Shown here in pieces: positions 53,679 to 62,816 of a stretch of DNA of 64,000 nucleotides. The notes under the pieces are model-generated. The model had not been told where the DNA came from and did not search any database. It saw only the letters and a list, made by a program, of their open reading frames with translations. Within the stretch, counting starts at the first letter, position 1. Each line of letters opens with the position of its first letter. The stretch comes from Isoptericola jiangsuensis (lineage in GTDB: Bacteria; Actinomycetota; Actinomycetes; Actinomycetales; Cellulomonadaceae): contig NZ_PDJJ01000001.1 in assembly GCF_002563715.1 (NCBI RefSeq), positions 1,860,001 through 1,924,000 on the forward strand. Reading direction: 5' to 3'. Made by a program: the position numbers and the translations under genes.

Positions 53679-55274
53679 ATGCCCGCTCGCACCCCGTCCT
53701 CTCCCGCGGTCGTCCTGCGCGACCTCACCTTCTCCTGGCCCGACGGCGGCACGCCGGTCGCCGGCGTCTCCGGCACGTTCGGCGCGGGCCGCACCGGCCT
53801 CGTCGGCGACAACGGCACCGGCAAGTCCACGCTGCTGCGCCTCGTCGCCGGACACCTGACACCCACGGCAGGCGGCGTGCGGGTCGCCGGCACCGTCGCC
53901 TACGTGCCGCAGCGCCTCACCCTGGACACCGGCGCCACCGTCGCCGACCTGCTGGGCGTGCGCGCACCGCTGGACGCCGTGCGCGCCATCACCGGCGGCG
54001 ACGTCCGCCCCGAGCTGTTCGACGTCGTCGGCGACGACTGGGACGTCGAGGAACGGGCGGTCGCCGCGCTGGCCTCCGCGGGCCTGCCCGCCACGCCCGG
54101 CGCCCTGGACCGCACGGTGGGCACGCTGTCGGGCGGCGAGGCCGTCCTGACCGCCGTCACGGGCGTCCGCCTCGGCCGGGCCGACGTCGCCCTGCTGGAC
54201 GAACCGACCAACAACCTCGACGCGGCCGCCCGGGAGCGCCTCGCCGAGCTGGTGCGCACCTGGCGCGGCGCTCTCGTCGTGGTGTCCCACGACCGCGCCC
54301 TGCTGGAGCTCGTCGACGCGACCGCCGAGCTGCGGGCCGGGTCCCTGACCACCCACGGCGGCCCGTACTCCGCGTACGAGGCGGCGCTCGCCGTGCAGCA
54401 GGAGGCGGCGCAGCGGGCCGTGCGCGACGCCGAGCAGACGTGGCGGCGCGAGCGACGCGACCGGATCCGGACGGCCGAACGGATCGCGCACTCCCAGCGG
54501 CAGGGCCGCACCGACACGGCGAACGCCAGGTACGTCAAGGCCGTCGTGAACGACCGGCGCAACTCCGCCGAGAAGTCCCAGGGGGACCGCCGGGGAGCCG
54601 CGCTGGCCGCGGAGCAGGCGGCGCGCGACGCGGTGGAGGCCGCGCAGCGTGCCGTGCGCGACGACGACCGGATCGTCGTCGACCTGCCGGACCCCGGGGT
54701 GCCGGCCGGGCGCCGGATCGCGGTCCTGGGGGGCGTGGACGGGCGGGACGTCGTCGTGGCCGGCCCGGCCCGGGTCGCGCTGACCGGCGCGAACGGCGTC
54801 GGCAAGACGACGCTGCTGGAGCGGCTGCTCGCCGGTCCGTCGCCGGCGGGCGAGCTGCGCACCGACCGGGTCGGGTACCTGCCGCAGCGCCTCGACGCCC
54901 TCGACGACGACGCGACCGTCCTCGACGCGGTCCGGTCGGGCGCGCCGCACGTCGCGCCCGGGGAGCTGCGGGGCCGCCTGGCCCGGTTCCTCGTGCGCGG
55001 CGACCAGGTGGACCGGCCGGTGGCCACGCTGTCGGGCGGCGAACGGTTCCGGGTGCACCTGGCGCGGCTGCTGCTCGCCGACCCGCCCGCGCAGCTGCTC
55101 GTGCTGGACGAGCCGACGAACAACCTCGACCTGGCCAGCACCGACCGGCTGGTGGAGGCGCTGTCGGCCTACCGGGGCGCGCTGCTGGTCGTCAGCCACG
55201 ACGGGGCGTTCCTCGACCGGGTCGGCGTGGACCTGCACCTGGAGGTGACGCCCGACGGGGTGGTGGAGCGATGA
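53679..55274 (+). CDS. ABC-F family ATP-binding protein
   Basis: 531 residues from ATG 53679. Two ATP-binding cassettes and no membrane span: Walker A GDNGTGKST (about 43-51) and GANGVGKTT (about 370), signatures LSGGE (about 150 and 451), Walker B VALLDEPTNNLD and LLVLDEPTNNLD. A helical linker rich in Arg/Gln/Ala lies between (QEAAQRAVRDAEQTWRRERR), the arm that enters the ribosomal E site. ABC-F proteins either regulate translation or dislodge ribosome-targeting antibiotics; the length and possible leader peptide are compatible with resistance. Confidence 0.92.
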   Translation: MPARTPSSPAVVLRDLTFSWPDGGTPVAGVSGTFGAGRTGLVGDNGTGKSTLLRLVAGHLTPTAGGVRVAGTVAYVPQRLTLDTGATVADLLGVRAPLDAVRAITGGDVRPELFDVVGDDWDVEERAVAALASAGLPATPGALDRTVGTLSGGEAVLTAVTGVRLGRADVALLDEPTNNLDAAARERLAELVRTWRGALVVVSHDRALLELVDATAELRAGSLTTHGGPYSAYEAALAVQQEAAQRAVRDAEQTWRRERRDRIRTAERIAHSQRQGRTDTANARYVKAVVNDRRNSAEKSQGDRRGAALAAEQAARDAVEAAQRAVRDDDRIVVDLPDPGVPAGRRIAVLGGVDGRDVVVAGPARVALTGANGVGKTTLLERLLAGPSPAGELRTDRVGYLPQRLDALDDDATVLDAVRSGAPHVAPGELRGRLARFLVRGDQVDRPVATLSGGERFRVHLARLLLADPPAQLLVLDEPTNNLDLASTDRLVEALSAYRGALLVVSHDGAFLDRVGVDLHLEVTPDGVVER

Positions 55275-55280
55275 CGTCGA

Positions 55281-55315
55281 CGGGCGCCGTCCGGGGCGTG
55301 CCCGGCCGGCGCCCG
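55281..55315. terminator. Bidirectional hairpin terminator
   Basis: CGGGCGCC (55281-55288) pairs with GGCGCCCG (55308-55315), and within it CCGGG (55291-55295) with CCCGG (55301-55305). It lies between the convergent stops of the ABC-F gene (55274) and the monooxygenase gene (55326). Confidence 0.65.
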
Positions 55316-55325
55316 CCGCGGACCG

Positions 55326-56729
55326 TCAGCCGCAGGTCACCCCGGCGAGAGTGAAGCCCGCGGGGTCGGGATGGTCGGTCGCGGACGTCGCGGTGCCGTT
55401 GAACCCGAAGGTCACCGCCGCGCCCGGCGCGATCGTGGACGCCCACGCCGGGTGGGTGGCGGTCACGCGGGTCCCGGACTGCGACACGGTCGCGTTCCAG
55501 CCCGGGACGTCGACCTGCTGCCCCCCGGGGTAGTCGAACGTCACGACCCAGCCCGTCACGGCGGCGTCCGAGGTGTTGCGGACGGTCACCGACCCGGTGA
55601 ACCCGGGGTGGTCGCCCCAGTGCGACGCGGTGTAGTCGACCTCGCACGCGCCGGCCGGCTCCCCGGTCGGCGTCGGGGTGGGCTCGGGCTCGCCGTCGTC
55701 GGCCTCGGTGGTGAAGGTCAGGACGGCGGTCGGCGCGGAGGTCGTGCCCGCGTGGTCGTTGCGCGAGCGCACGACGACGGAGTAGCCGGTCCCCGGGTCG
55801 AGCCCGGTGAGGTCCACCATCGGCGTGCCGTGCGTGGTGGCCAGCACCTCGCCCGTCGCGACGTCGAGCACGTCGTAGCCGGTGACGCACCCGGACTCCG
55901 CCGCACCCCACATGACGTGCGCGCCCGTGGCCGTGATCCCCGAGGCCGTCGCCGACCCGGGCGCGCCGGGCGCCGCGTCGGGGCAGCCGTCCGGGTCGTC
56001 CGTGGGCGTCGGCGTGGGCGTCGGGAGGTCGCCGCCCAGGCCCGTGACCTCGCCGTCCCCCCCGTCGAACACGACGTCCGAGCAGGAGTAGAAGTTCTCG
56101 GCGCTGTCCGAGCGCACCCAGTGCGTGAACACCACGTGCCGGCCCGTGCGGTCCGCCGGCAGGGTGACGTCCCAGGAGTAGTGGTTGAGGTCGCCCGGGC
56201 CGCCCGACGCCGGCGGGTCGGTGACCGAGTCGACCAGCTCCAGGTCGTCCCAGGCCAGCGGCGCCGTCGGGTCGAACCCCTCGGTCGTGAGGTAGACGTC
56301 GAACCGGCCCGGGTGCGCCGCCCAGTTGTTGTGCCGGAACTCGTACGTGTCGCCCGCGGTGAGGTGCGTCGTCGGCCAGTCCGTGCGCGGCGCGTTGTAC
56401 GGCTCGAAGTCGTACGGGCCGCGACCGCCGCCGTCGCAGATCCGGCCGTCCGGGACGTACCCGACCGTCCTCCCGGCGCCGTTCGAGTCCAGGTTGCCGA
56501 ACCAGTTGTACAGGGGCGTCTTGCCGCTCGCGGCGACCGCGTCGGCGCACGCGGGGTTCGTCGGGGAGATGTCACCGCCCGCCGACGTGCCGTCGACCCA
56601 GCAGAAGTACTGCCTGCTGCCGGGGAACATCTGCGCGCCGTGCGCCTCGGCCGGTGGCGGGGACGTCGCCACCACCAGGCCTGCCGCGCCGAGGGCCACC
56701 ACGGCGGCCAGGGCTGCGAGTCGTCGCAT
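55326..56729 (-). CDS. Lytic polysaccharide monooxygenase, AA10, with FN3 and CBM2 domains
   Basis: 467 residues from ATG 56729 (AAGGAG upstream). Signal peptide ends ...PPPAEA, so H30 becomes the N-terminal histidine of the copper His-brace (HGAQMFPGSRQYFCW). The AA10 domain runs to about 225, with HNNWAAHPGRFDV supplying the likely second His. A TPTPTPT linker leads to a fibronectin type III domain (PGAPGSATASGITATGAHVM), another Thr/Pro linker and a C-terminal CBM2 (CEVDYTASHWGDHPGF, WVVTFDYPGGQQVDVPGWNA, ...AGVTCG). CBM2 favours cellulose or chitin binding. Secreted, with O2/H2O2 and copper. Confidence 0.93.
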   Translation of the reverse strand: MRRLAALAAVVALGAAGLVVATSPPPAEAHGAQMFPGSRQYFCWVDGTSAGGDISPTNPACADAVAASGKTPLYNWFGNLDSNGAGRTVGYVPDGRICDGGGRGPYDFEPYNAPRTDWPTTHLTAGDTYEFRHNNWAAHPGRFDVYLTTEGFDPTAPLAWDDLELVDSVTDPPASGGPGDLNHYSWDVTLPADRTGRHVVFTHWVRSDSAENFYSCSDVVFDGGDGEVTGLGGDLPTPTPTPTDDPDGCPDAAPGAPGSATASGITATGAHVMWGAAESGCVTGYDVLDVATGEVLATTHGTPMVDLTGLDPGTGYSVVVRSRNDHAGTTSAPTAVLTFTTEADDGEPEPTPTPTGEPAGACEVDYTASHWGDHPGFTGSVTVRNTSDAAVTGWVVTFDYPGGQQVDVPGWNATVSQSGTRVTATHPAWASTIAPGAAVTFGFNGTATSATDHPDPAGFTLAGVTCG

Positions 56730-56887
56730 GTCGAACTCCTTCGTTCTCACGGACCGGACCCGTCCACGCTGCCGCACCCGGACCGCCGTGCCGACCGTGC
56801 TAAACGTTTCGCCCACCCCGGCCGTCGGGGCACCGGCCCCGGTGCGCGGGTTCGACCTCCCGCCGGACCACGGTGTTGGATGACGGC

Positions 56888-58978
56888 ATGGCCCTTGCCG
56901 CGGAGAACCCGCTCGCCCGCCCGTCCGACCTGCCCTACGAGCTCCCCGACTTCCGGGTGCTCCGCGTCGAGCACCTCGAGCCGGCGGTGCTCGAGGGCCT
57001 CGCCGAGCAGCGCGCCGAGATCGACGCGATCGCGACCGCCACCGAGCCCGCCACCGTCGAGAACACCCTCGACGCCCTCGAGCGGTCCGGCCGGCTGCTG
57101 CACCGCGCCGGGCAGGTCCTGTTCAACCTCGTCAGCGCGCACGCCACCCCCGACGTCGAGGAGGTCTACGAGCGCACCGCGCCGCTGTACGCCGCCCACC
57201 ACGACGCCATCCACCAGGACGCCCGCCTGCACGCCCGCCTCGTCGAGCTCCAGGGTCGCGTCGAGGCCGGCGAGGTCACCCTCGACGCGGACCAGGCCTG
57301 GCTCCTGCGCACCTGGCTCAAGGACCTGCGCCGCGCCGGCATCGACCTCGGCCCGGCCGAGCAGGAGCGGCTGCGCGAGCTCAACGCCCGCCTGTCCGAG
57401 CTCTCCGCCGTCTACGGCCGTCTGCTCCTCGCCGGGGAGAAGGCCTCCGGCGTGCTGCTCACCGACCCCGCCGAGCTCGCCGGCCTCTCCGACGACGCCG
57501 TCGCCGCCGCCGCGCAGGCCGCGCTCGAGGCCGGACACCCCGGCGGGTGGCTCGTCGTCCTGCAGCTGCCCACCCGCCAGGACGTCGTCGGCTCCCTCAC
57601 CGACCCGGCCGTGCGCCGTCGCGTCCAGGAGGCCAGCGAGACCCGCGGCACGCACGGCGACGACAACGACACCCGCGCCACCCTGCTGGAGATCGCCCGC
57701 CTGCGCGCCGAGCGCGCCCGCCTCCTCGGCCACCCCCACCACGCCTCCTGGGTCGCCGAGGACGCCACCGCCGGCAGCGCCGACGCCGTCGCGCAGATGC
57801 TCACCCGCCTCGCGCCGCCGGCGGTCGCCAACGCGCGCGCCGAGGGCGCCGAGCTCGCCGCGCACCTGCGCCGCACCCGGCCCGACGCGGACCTCACCGC
57901 CGCCGACTGGGCGCACCTCGCCGCGCAGGTCAAGGGCGAGCGCTACGCCCTCGACGACGCCGAGCTGCGCCCCTACCTCGAGCTGGAGCGCGTCGTGCAC
58001 CACGGCGTGCTCGAGGCCGCGCACCGCCTCTACGGGCTGTCCTTCGTCGAGCGCGACGACCTGCCGGGCTACCACCCCGACGTCCGCGTCTACGAGGTGT
58101 TCGACGCCGAGACCCCCGGCGAGCCCGGCACCGGCCTCGGCCTGTTCCTCGCGGACTGGTACACCCGACCCACCAAGCGGGGCGGCGCCTGGATGAACAC
58201 CCTGGTCGACCAGAACCACCTGTTCGGCCAGCGACCCGTCGTCCTCAACAACCTCAACGTCGTCAAGCCCGAGCCCGGCCGCCCCACCCTGCTCACCTGG
58301 GACCAGGTCATCACCCTGTTCCACGAGTTCGGGCACGCCCTGCACGGCCTGCTCTCCGACGTCCGCTACCCGTCGCAGTCCGGCACGAACGTCCCGCGCG
58401 ACTTCGTCGAGTACCCCTCCCAGGTCAACGAGATGTGGGCGTGGGAGCCCGAGATCCTGCGGTCCTACGCCGTCCACCACGTCACCGGCGAGCCGATGCC
58501 CGCCGCCTGGGTCGACACCCTGCTCGCCGCCCGCGCCGACGGCGAGGGGTTCGCCACCACCGAGTACCTCGGCGCCGCCCTCCTCGACCAGGCGTGGCAC
58601 CGCCTCGGCCCCGACGACGTCCCCACCGACCCCGACGACGTCGTCCGGTTCGAGCAGGAGGCGCTCGCGGCCGCGGGACTCGACTACGCCCCGGTGCCGC
58701 CCCGGTACCGCACCGCCTACTTCAACCACGTGTGGGGCTCCGGGTACTCGGCCGCCTACTACAGCTACATCTGGTCCGAGGTCCTCGACGCCGACACCGT
58801 CGAGTGGTACGGGGAGAACGGCGGCCTCACGCGCGCCAACGGCGAGACGTTCCGCCGTCGGCTGCTGGCGCGCGGCGGGTCGCAGGACCCGCTGGCCTCG
58901 TTCCGCGACCTGCGCGGCCGCGACGCCGAGATCGACCCGCTCCTCGCCCGCCGCGGCCTGGGTACGGTGGCGTCGTGA
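56888..58978 (+). CDS. M3-family metallopeptidase (Dcp/oligopeptidase A-like)
   Basis: 696 residues from ATG 56888. Zinc-binding HEFGHALH at about 479-486 with the downstream Glu in FVEYPSQVNEMWAWEP, both M3 signatures. The all-helical N-terminal half is usual. No signal peptide, so it degrades oligopeptides in the cytoplasm. No clear Shine-Dalgarno upstream. The stop overlaps the start of the M20 peptidase gene, indicating coupled expression of two peptide-degrading enzymes. Confidence 0.93.
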   Translation: MALAAENPLARPSDLPYELPDFRVLRVEHLEPAVLEGLAEQRAEIDAIATATEPATVENTLDALERSGRLLHRAGQVLFNLVSAHATPDVEEVYERTAPLYAAHHDAIHQDARLHARLVELQGRVEAGEVTLDADQAWLLRTWLKDLRRAGIDLGPAEQERLRELNARLSELSAVYGRLLLAGEKASGVLLTDPAELAGLSDDAVAAAAQAALEAGHPGGWLVVLQLPTRQDVVGSLTDPAVRRRVQEASETRGTHGDDNDTRATLLEIARLRAERARLLGHPHHASWVAEDATAGSADAVAQMLTRLAPPAVANARAEGAELAAHLRRTRPDADLTAADWAHLAAQVKGERYALDDAELRPYLELERVVHHGVLEAAHRLYGLSFVERDDLPGYHPDVRVYEVFDAETPGEPGTGLGLFLADWYTRPTKRGGAWMNTLVDQNHLFGQRPVVLNNLNVVKPEPGRPTLLTWDQVITLFHEFGHALHGLLSDVRYPSQSGTNVPRDFVEYPSQVNEMWAWEPEILRSYAVHHVTGEPMPAAWVDTLLAARADGEGFATTEYLGAALLDQAWHRLGPDDVPTDPDDVVRFEQEALAAAGLDYAPVPPRYRTAYFNHVWGSGYSAAYYSYIWSEVLDADTVEWYGENGGLTRANGETFRRRLLARGGSQDPLASFRDLRGRDAEIDPLLARRGLGTVAS

Positions 58979-60321
58979 GCATCGCAGCGCAGTCCGCCGT
59001 CACCCACCCGACCGCCGAGGACGAGGTCGTCGGGATCTGCCGGGACCTCCTGCGGATCGACACCTCGAACTTCGGCGACGACTCCGGCCCGGGGGAGCGG
59101 CCCGCGGCCGAGCTCGTGGCCGAGCTGCTGGCCGAGGTCGGCCTGGAGCCGCAGGTCTACGAGGCCGCCCCGGGCCGCACGTCCGTCGTGGCGCGGTGGG
59201 AGGGCGCCGACCCGTCCCGCGGTGCCCTCGTCCTGCACGGCCACACCGACGTCGTGCCCGCCCAGGCGTCCGACTGGAGCGTCGACCCGTTCGCCGCGGA
59301 GGAGCGCGACGGCCTGCTGTGGGGGCGCGGCGCCGTCGACATGAAGGACATGGACGCGATGATCCTCGCGGTCGTGCGCCAGATGGTCCGCGAGGGCCGG
59401 CGCCCTGCGCGCGACGTCGTCATCGGCATGTTCGCCGACGAGGAGGCCGGGGGAGTCCTCGGCGCGCGCTGGCTGGTCGACCGCCACCCCGAGCTGTTCG
59501 AGGGCGCGACCGACGCGATCAGCGAGGTGGGCGGGTTCTCCGTCGAGGTCGGCGGGCGGCGGGCCTACCTCGTGCAGACGGCCGAGAAGGGCCTGGCCTG
59601 GCTCCGCCTCGTGGCCGACGGCCGGGCCGGGCACGGGTCGCAGGTCAACACGGAGAACGCCGTGACCGAGCTCGCCGCGGCCGTGGCGCGGATCGGGAAG
59701 CACGCCTGGCCGTACACCCTCACCCCGACCGTCGAGAAGCTGCTGCGTGGCGTCGCCGACCTCACCGGCCTGCCGTTCGACCCCGACGGCGGCGCCGACC
59801 CCGACCAGGTGGACGCGCTCGTCGCGGCGCTCGGCCCGGCCGCGAAGTTCGTCGGTGCCACCGTGCGGCACACGACCAACCCGACCCAGCTCGACGCCGG
59901 GTACAAGGCCAACGTCATCCCGGGCACCGCGACCGCTGCGCTGGACATGCGCACCCTGCCCGGCCGGGGCGACGAGGCGATGGACGTGCTGCGCGACCTG
60001 GCCGGGGACCGGGTGCGGATCGAGACGATCCACGCCGACCGGTCGCTCGAGGTGCCGTTCTCCGGGAGCCTGGTCGACGCCATGGTCGACGCCCTGCACG
60101 CGGAGGACCCGGGCGCGGCCGTCCTGCCGTACACGCTGTCGGGGGGCACGGACAACAAGTCGCTCGCCCGCCTCGGCATCACCGGGTACGGGTTCGCGCC
60201 GCTGCGCCTGCCCGGCGACCTCGACTTCGCGGGCATGTTCCACGGCGTCGACGAGCGCGTCCCGACCGACGCGCTGCGGTTCGGCACCCGCGTCCTCGAC
60301 CGCCTGCTGTCCACCTGCTGA
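58975..60321 (+). CDS. M20-family metallopeptidase
   Basis: 448 residues from GTG 58975, overlapping the M3 gene stop. Metal motifs are intact: LVLHGHTDVVP, GRGAVDMKDMDA with bridging Asp, and ADEEAGG with the general-base Glu. VADGRAGHGSQ is the dimerisation-domain His. The family includes dipeptidases, carboxypeptidases and deacylases; coupling to the M3 peptidase suggests a dipeptidase-like role. Cytoplasmic. The gene for DUF5703 next to it, in the opposite direction, is a common actinobacterial arrangement as I recall. Confidence 0.92.
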   Translation: MSIAAQSAVTHPTAEDEVVGICRDLLRIDTSNFGDDSGPGERPAAELVAELLAEVGLEPQVYEAAPGRTSVVARWEGADPSRGALVLHGHTDVVPAQASDWSVDPFAAEERDGLLWGRGAVDMKDMDAMILAVVRQMVREGRRPARDVVIGMFADEEAGGVLGARWLVDRHPELFEGATDAISEVGGFSVEVGGRRAYLVQTAEKGLAWLRLVADGRAGHGSQVNTENAVTELAAAVARIGKHAWPYTLTPTVEKLLRGVADLTGLPFDPDGGADPDQVDALVAALGPAAKFVGATVRHTTNPTQLDAGYKANVIPGTATAALDMRTLPGRGDEAMDVLRDLAGDRVRIETIHADRSLEVPFSGSLVDAMVDALHAEDPGAAVLPYTLSGGTDNKSLARLGITGYGFAPLRLPGDLDFAGMFHGVDERVPTDALRFGTRVLDRLLSTC

Positions 60322-60367
60322 CGGCCCCGGACCCGTCCCGCCGCGCGCGGTGTCCCGGCGGTGCGGG

Positions 60368-61147
60368 TCAGGGACCGAGCCGCGCCAGCAGCCGGCGGGT
60401 GCGCGCCACGTACCCGCCGCCGAACAGCACGGCGTGCACCGCCAGCGGGTAGAGCTGGTGCAGACCCGTCCGCTCCCGCCACCCCGGCGCGAGCGGGCGG
60501 GTCTCGTCGTACGCGGCCAGCAGGTGGTCCAGGTGCGGGGCGCCGAACAGCGCCAGCATCGCCAGGTCCGTCTCCCGGTGCCCGCCGTGCGCCGCCGGGT
60601 CGATGAGCACGGCCTCGGAGCCCCGGCCGTCGCCGGCGGGGGACCACAGGACGTTGCCGGACCACAGGTCGCCGTGCAGGCGGGCCGGGGGCTCGGGCGG
60701 CCCGGCGAGGTCGCCGAGGCGCGCGCACACCGCCTCCACGGCCGCCGAGTCGGCCGCGTCCAGGATGCCGCGCCGGCGGCCCTGCTCCACGACGGGCCGC
60801 AGCCGGGCCTCGGCGTAGAACGTGGGCCAGTCCGCCCACGCGCCCGCCGCCATGGGCAGCGGGTCGTCGAGCGGTCCGAACCAGCCCGCGTCGGCCCCGG
60901 GCGGCAGCGCGCCGATCGCCGGTGCACCGGCGCCGTGCAGGACGGCGAGCGCACGTCCGAAGGCACGCGCCGCCGCGGGCGTCGGGGCCCCGGCGTCGAC
61001 CCGCTCCAGGTCCAGGTGGTCCGGCCCGACGTCCAGCACGCTCGCGACCCGCGGCCCGCCCGGCACCGTCAACCACCGCAGGCCCGCCGCCTCCGTGCCG
61101 AAGAACCCCGGCGGGGCACCGGTCCGGGACTTGCGGTACCGCTCCAC
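60368..61147 (-). CDS. Fructosamine kinase-family protein
   Basis: 259 residues from GTG 61147, eight bases after the DUF5703 stop, so a two-gene operon. Kinase-like motifs: RLHGDLWSGNVLW (catalytic Asp) and VLIDPAAHGGHRETDLAML (metal-binding Asp), both typical of fructosamine-3-kinase homologues. Substrate likely a ketosamine or related sugar-amine adduct; bacterial members often prefer ribulosamines. Cytoplasmic. Confidence 0.88.
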   Translation of the reverse strand: MERYRKSRTGAPPGFFGTEAAGLRWLTVPGGPRVASVLDVGPDHLDLERVDAGAPTPAAARAFGRALAVLHGAGAPAIGALPPGADAGWFGPLDDPLPMAAGAWADWPTFYAEARLRPVVEQGRRRGILDAADSAAVEAVCARLGDLAGPPEPPARLHGDLWSGNVLWSPAGDGRGSEAVLIDPAAHGGHRETDLAMLALFGAPHLDHLLAAYDETRPLAPGWRERTGLHQLYPLAVHAVLFGGGYVARTRRLLARLGP

Positions 61148-61155
61148 CGGGCGGC

Positions 61156-61362
61156 CTAGAGCGTGGACGCGGCCCGGATGACCTTGCGGCGCAGCCACAC
61201 CTTGCGCTGCCCGCCGAGGTACAGGCGGGTGCGCGCCAGCTCCCACCGGCCGTACTCGGCCTCCTCGGTGAGCATCTTGCGCGCGTCGGGGACCGAGACC
61301 TCCCGGTCGATCGTCACGACGCGGTACTCGTAGTGCCCGTGCCTGCGCCAGCTCGATGCCAT
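61156..61362 (-). CDS. DUF5703 family protein
   Basis: 68 residues from ATG 61362. HYEYRVVTIDREVS, ARKMLTEEAEYGRWELARTR and KVWLRRKVIR match the small actinobacterial DUF5703 family, whose function is unknown. It lies first in a two-gene minus-strand operon with the fructosamine kinase gene. Confidence 0.85.
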   Translation of the reverse strand: MASSWRRHGHYEYRVVTIDREVSVPDARKMLTEEAEYGRWELARTRLYLGGQRKVWLRRKVIRAASTL

Positions 61363-61435
61363 CCGTCGCCTCCCGGACCGGTCGTCCTCCGTTTTCGTCT
61401 GCCCATTGTGCCCCCGGTGCGGCTAACGTCAGAGC

Positions 61436-61732
61436 ATGACCGCTGACCCGCGTGCCGCGTTGGACCGCTTCGTCGCCGCACTCGAGGGGCACCTCCACGC
61501 CGTGGAGACCCGCCGAGCCGAGGACGACCCCGCCGTCGACGACGCCTACGAGGTGCTCGCCGACGCGTTCGAGGTGTACGAGGACGCCCTCGCCCAGGTG
61601 TACACGGAGGTGACGCCGTTCTACCTGGACGACGGGGAGGACGACGACGAGGACGACGAGGACGACGACGAGGACGAGGACGACGACGACCTCGACGACG
61701 ACCTCGACGACGCGGACGCCAGCGCGCGCTGA
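61436..61732 (+). CDS. Small protein with polyacidic C-terminal tail
   Basis: 98 residues from ATG 61436. TAACGT seven bases upstream and no Shine-Dalgarno suggest a leaderless message. Residues 1-65 are helical (LDRFVAALEGHLHAVETRRA, DAFEVYEDALAQVYTEV); the last 33 are almost only Asp and Glu. I know similar acidic-tailed proteins annotated as hypothetical in related actinobacteria; function unknown. The tail is encoded by GAC/GAG repeats, liable to slippage. Confidence 0.75.
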   Translation: MTADPRAALDRFVAALEGHLHAVETRRAEDDPAVDDAYEVLADAFEVYEDALAQVYTEVTPFYLDDGEDDDEDDEDDDEDEDDDDLDDDLDDADASAR

Positions 61733-61766
61733 CGGCCGCGGGCCGCCCGTCGCGGTCGGCCGGGAC

Positions 61767-62735
61767 CTACCAGCGCTCGGGGTAGCCGACCTCGATGGCG
61801 GAGACGTCGTCGAGCGCGCCCCGGACCTCCTGCGGCAGCGCGAGGTCGAGGGCGCCGAGCGTCCCCTTGAGCTGGGCGGGGGTGCGCGCCCCCACGACGG
61901 CCGAGGCGACCACGGGCCGGTCGAGCAGCCAGGCGAGCGCGACCTCCAGGGGTGCCCGGCCCAGGCCGTCGGCGGCGGTCGCCACGGCCTCGACCACGGC
62001 GGCCGCCGCGGCGTCCTCCAGGTACTGGGCGACGAACCCGGCCAGGTGGTCCGACGCCGCCCGTGACGTCGCGGGGACCGAGCGGCGGTACTTGCCCGTG
62101 AGCACGCCGCGACCCAGCGGCGACCAGGCCAGCACGCCGAGGCCGAGCGCCGCCGCGGCGGGCGCGATCTCCCGCTCCAGGCCGCGCTGCAGCAGCGAGT
62201 ACTCGAGCTCGAGGGCGGCGAGTCCCACCCCGTCGTCGGCCAGCAGGGTCGCGGCCCGCGCCGATGCCCACGCGGGGTGGTTGGACAGCCCCACGTAGCG
62301 TGCCCGGCCGCTCGTGACGGCGAGCCGCAGCGCGGACACCGTCTCCTCCAGGGGGGTCACCGGGTCGGGGCACGCCACGAGGAACAGGTCGACGTGGTCG
62401 GTGCCGAGCCGGCCCAGCGAGGCGTCGAGCTCGCCGAGCAGGCCGCCGCGGGAGGCGTCCCGGCGGGCGCCCTCCAGGCCGTGGCGCACCCCGGCCTTGG
62501 TGACGATCACCACGTCGTCGCGGTCGACGCGTCCGGCGAGCAGCCCGCCGAGGACGCGCTCGGCGTCCCCGTCGGCGTACGACGCGGCGGTGTCGACGAG
62601 GTCGCCGCCGGCGTCGAGGAACGTGCGCAGCACGTCCGCGGCGTCCACCTCGTCGGTGTCGCGGCCCCAGGTCATCGTCCCCAGCCCGAGCGCGGAGACC
62701 CGAAGGCCCGAGGTGCCCACCTGCCGTCGTTCCAT
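61767..62735 (-). CDS. Aldo/keto reductase
   Basis: 322 residues from ATG 62735. TIM barrel with LGLGTMTWG, DTAASYADG (catalytic Asp and Tyr), VIVTKAG (Lys), YVGLSNHPAW and SAVVGARTPAQL (NADP site). The position normally holding the catalytic His (usually HWPD or HHPD) reads LVACPDP, with Cys in place of His, so activity may be altered. Convergent with the acidic-tailed protein gene. Confidence 0.9.
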   Translation of the reverse strand: MERRQVGTSGLRVSALGLGTMTWGRDTDEVDAADVLRTFLDAGGDLVDTAASYADGDAERVLGGLLAGRVDRDDVVIVTKAGVRHGLEGARRDASRGGLLGELDASLGRLGTDHVDLFLVACPDPVTPLEETVSALRLAVTSGRARYVGLSNHPAWASARAATLLADDGVGLAALELEYSLLQRGLEREIAPAAAALGLGVLAWSPLGRGVLTGKYRRSVPATSRAASDHLAGFVAQYLEDAAAAAVVEAVATAADGLGRAPLEVALAWLLDRPVVASAVVGARTPAQLKGTLGALDLALPQEVRGALDDVSAIEVGYPERW

Positions 62736-62816
62736 GCGCCGGAGCCTACCGTCGGCGGACAGGCCCGTCCGGGACCCGCGCCGTGGACGGCCAGGTCACG
62801 GGTAGTGTTGCCGCTC

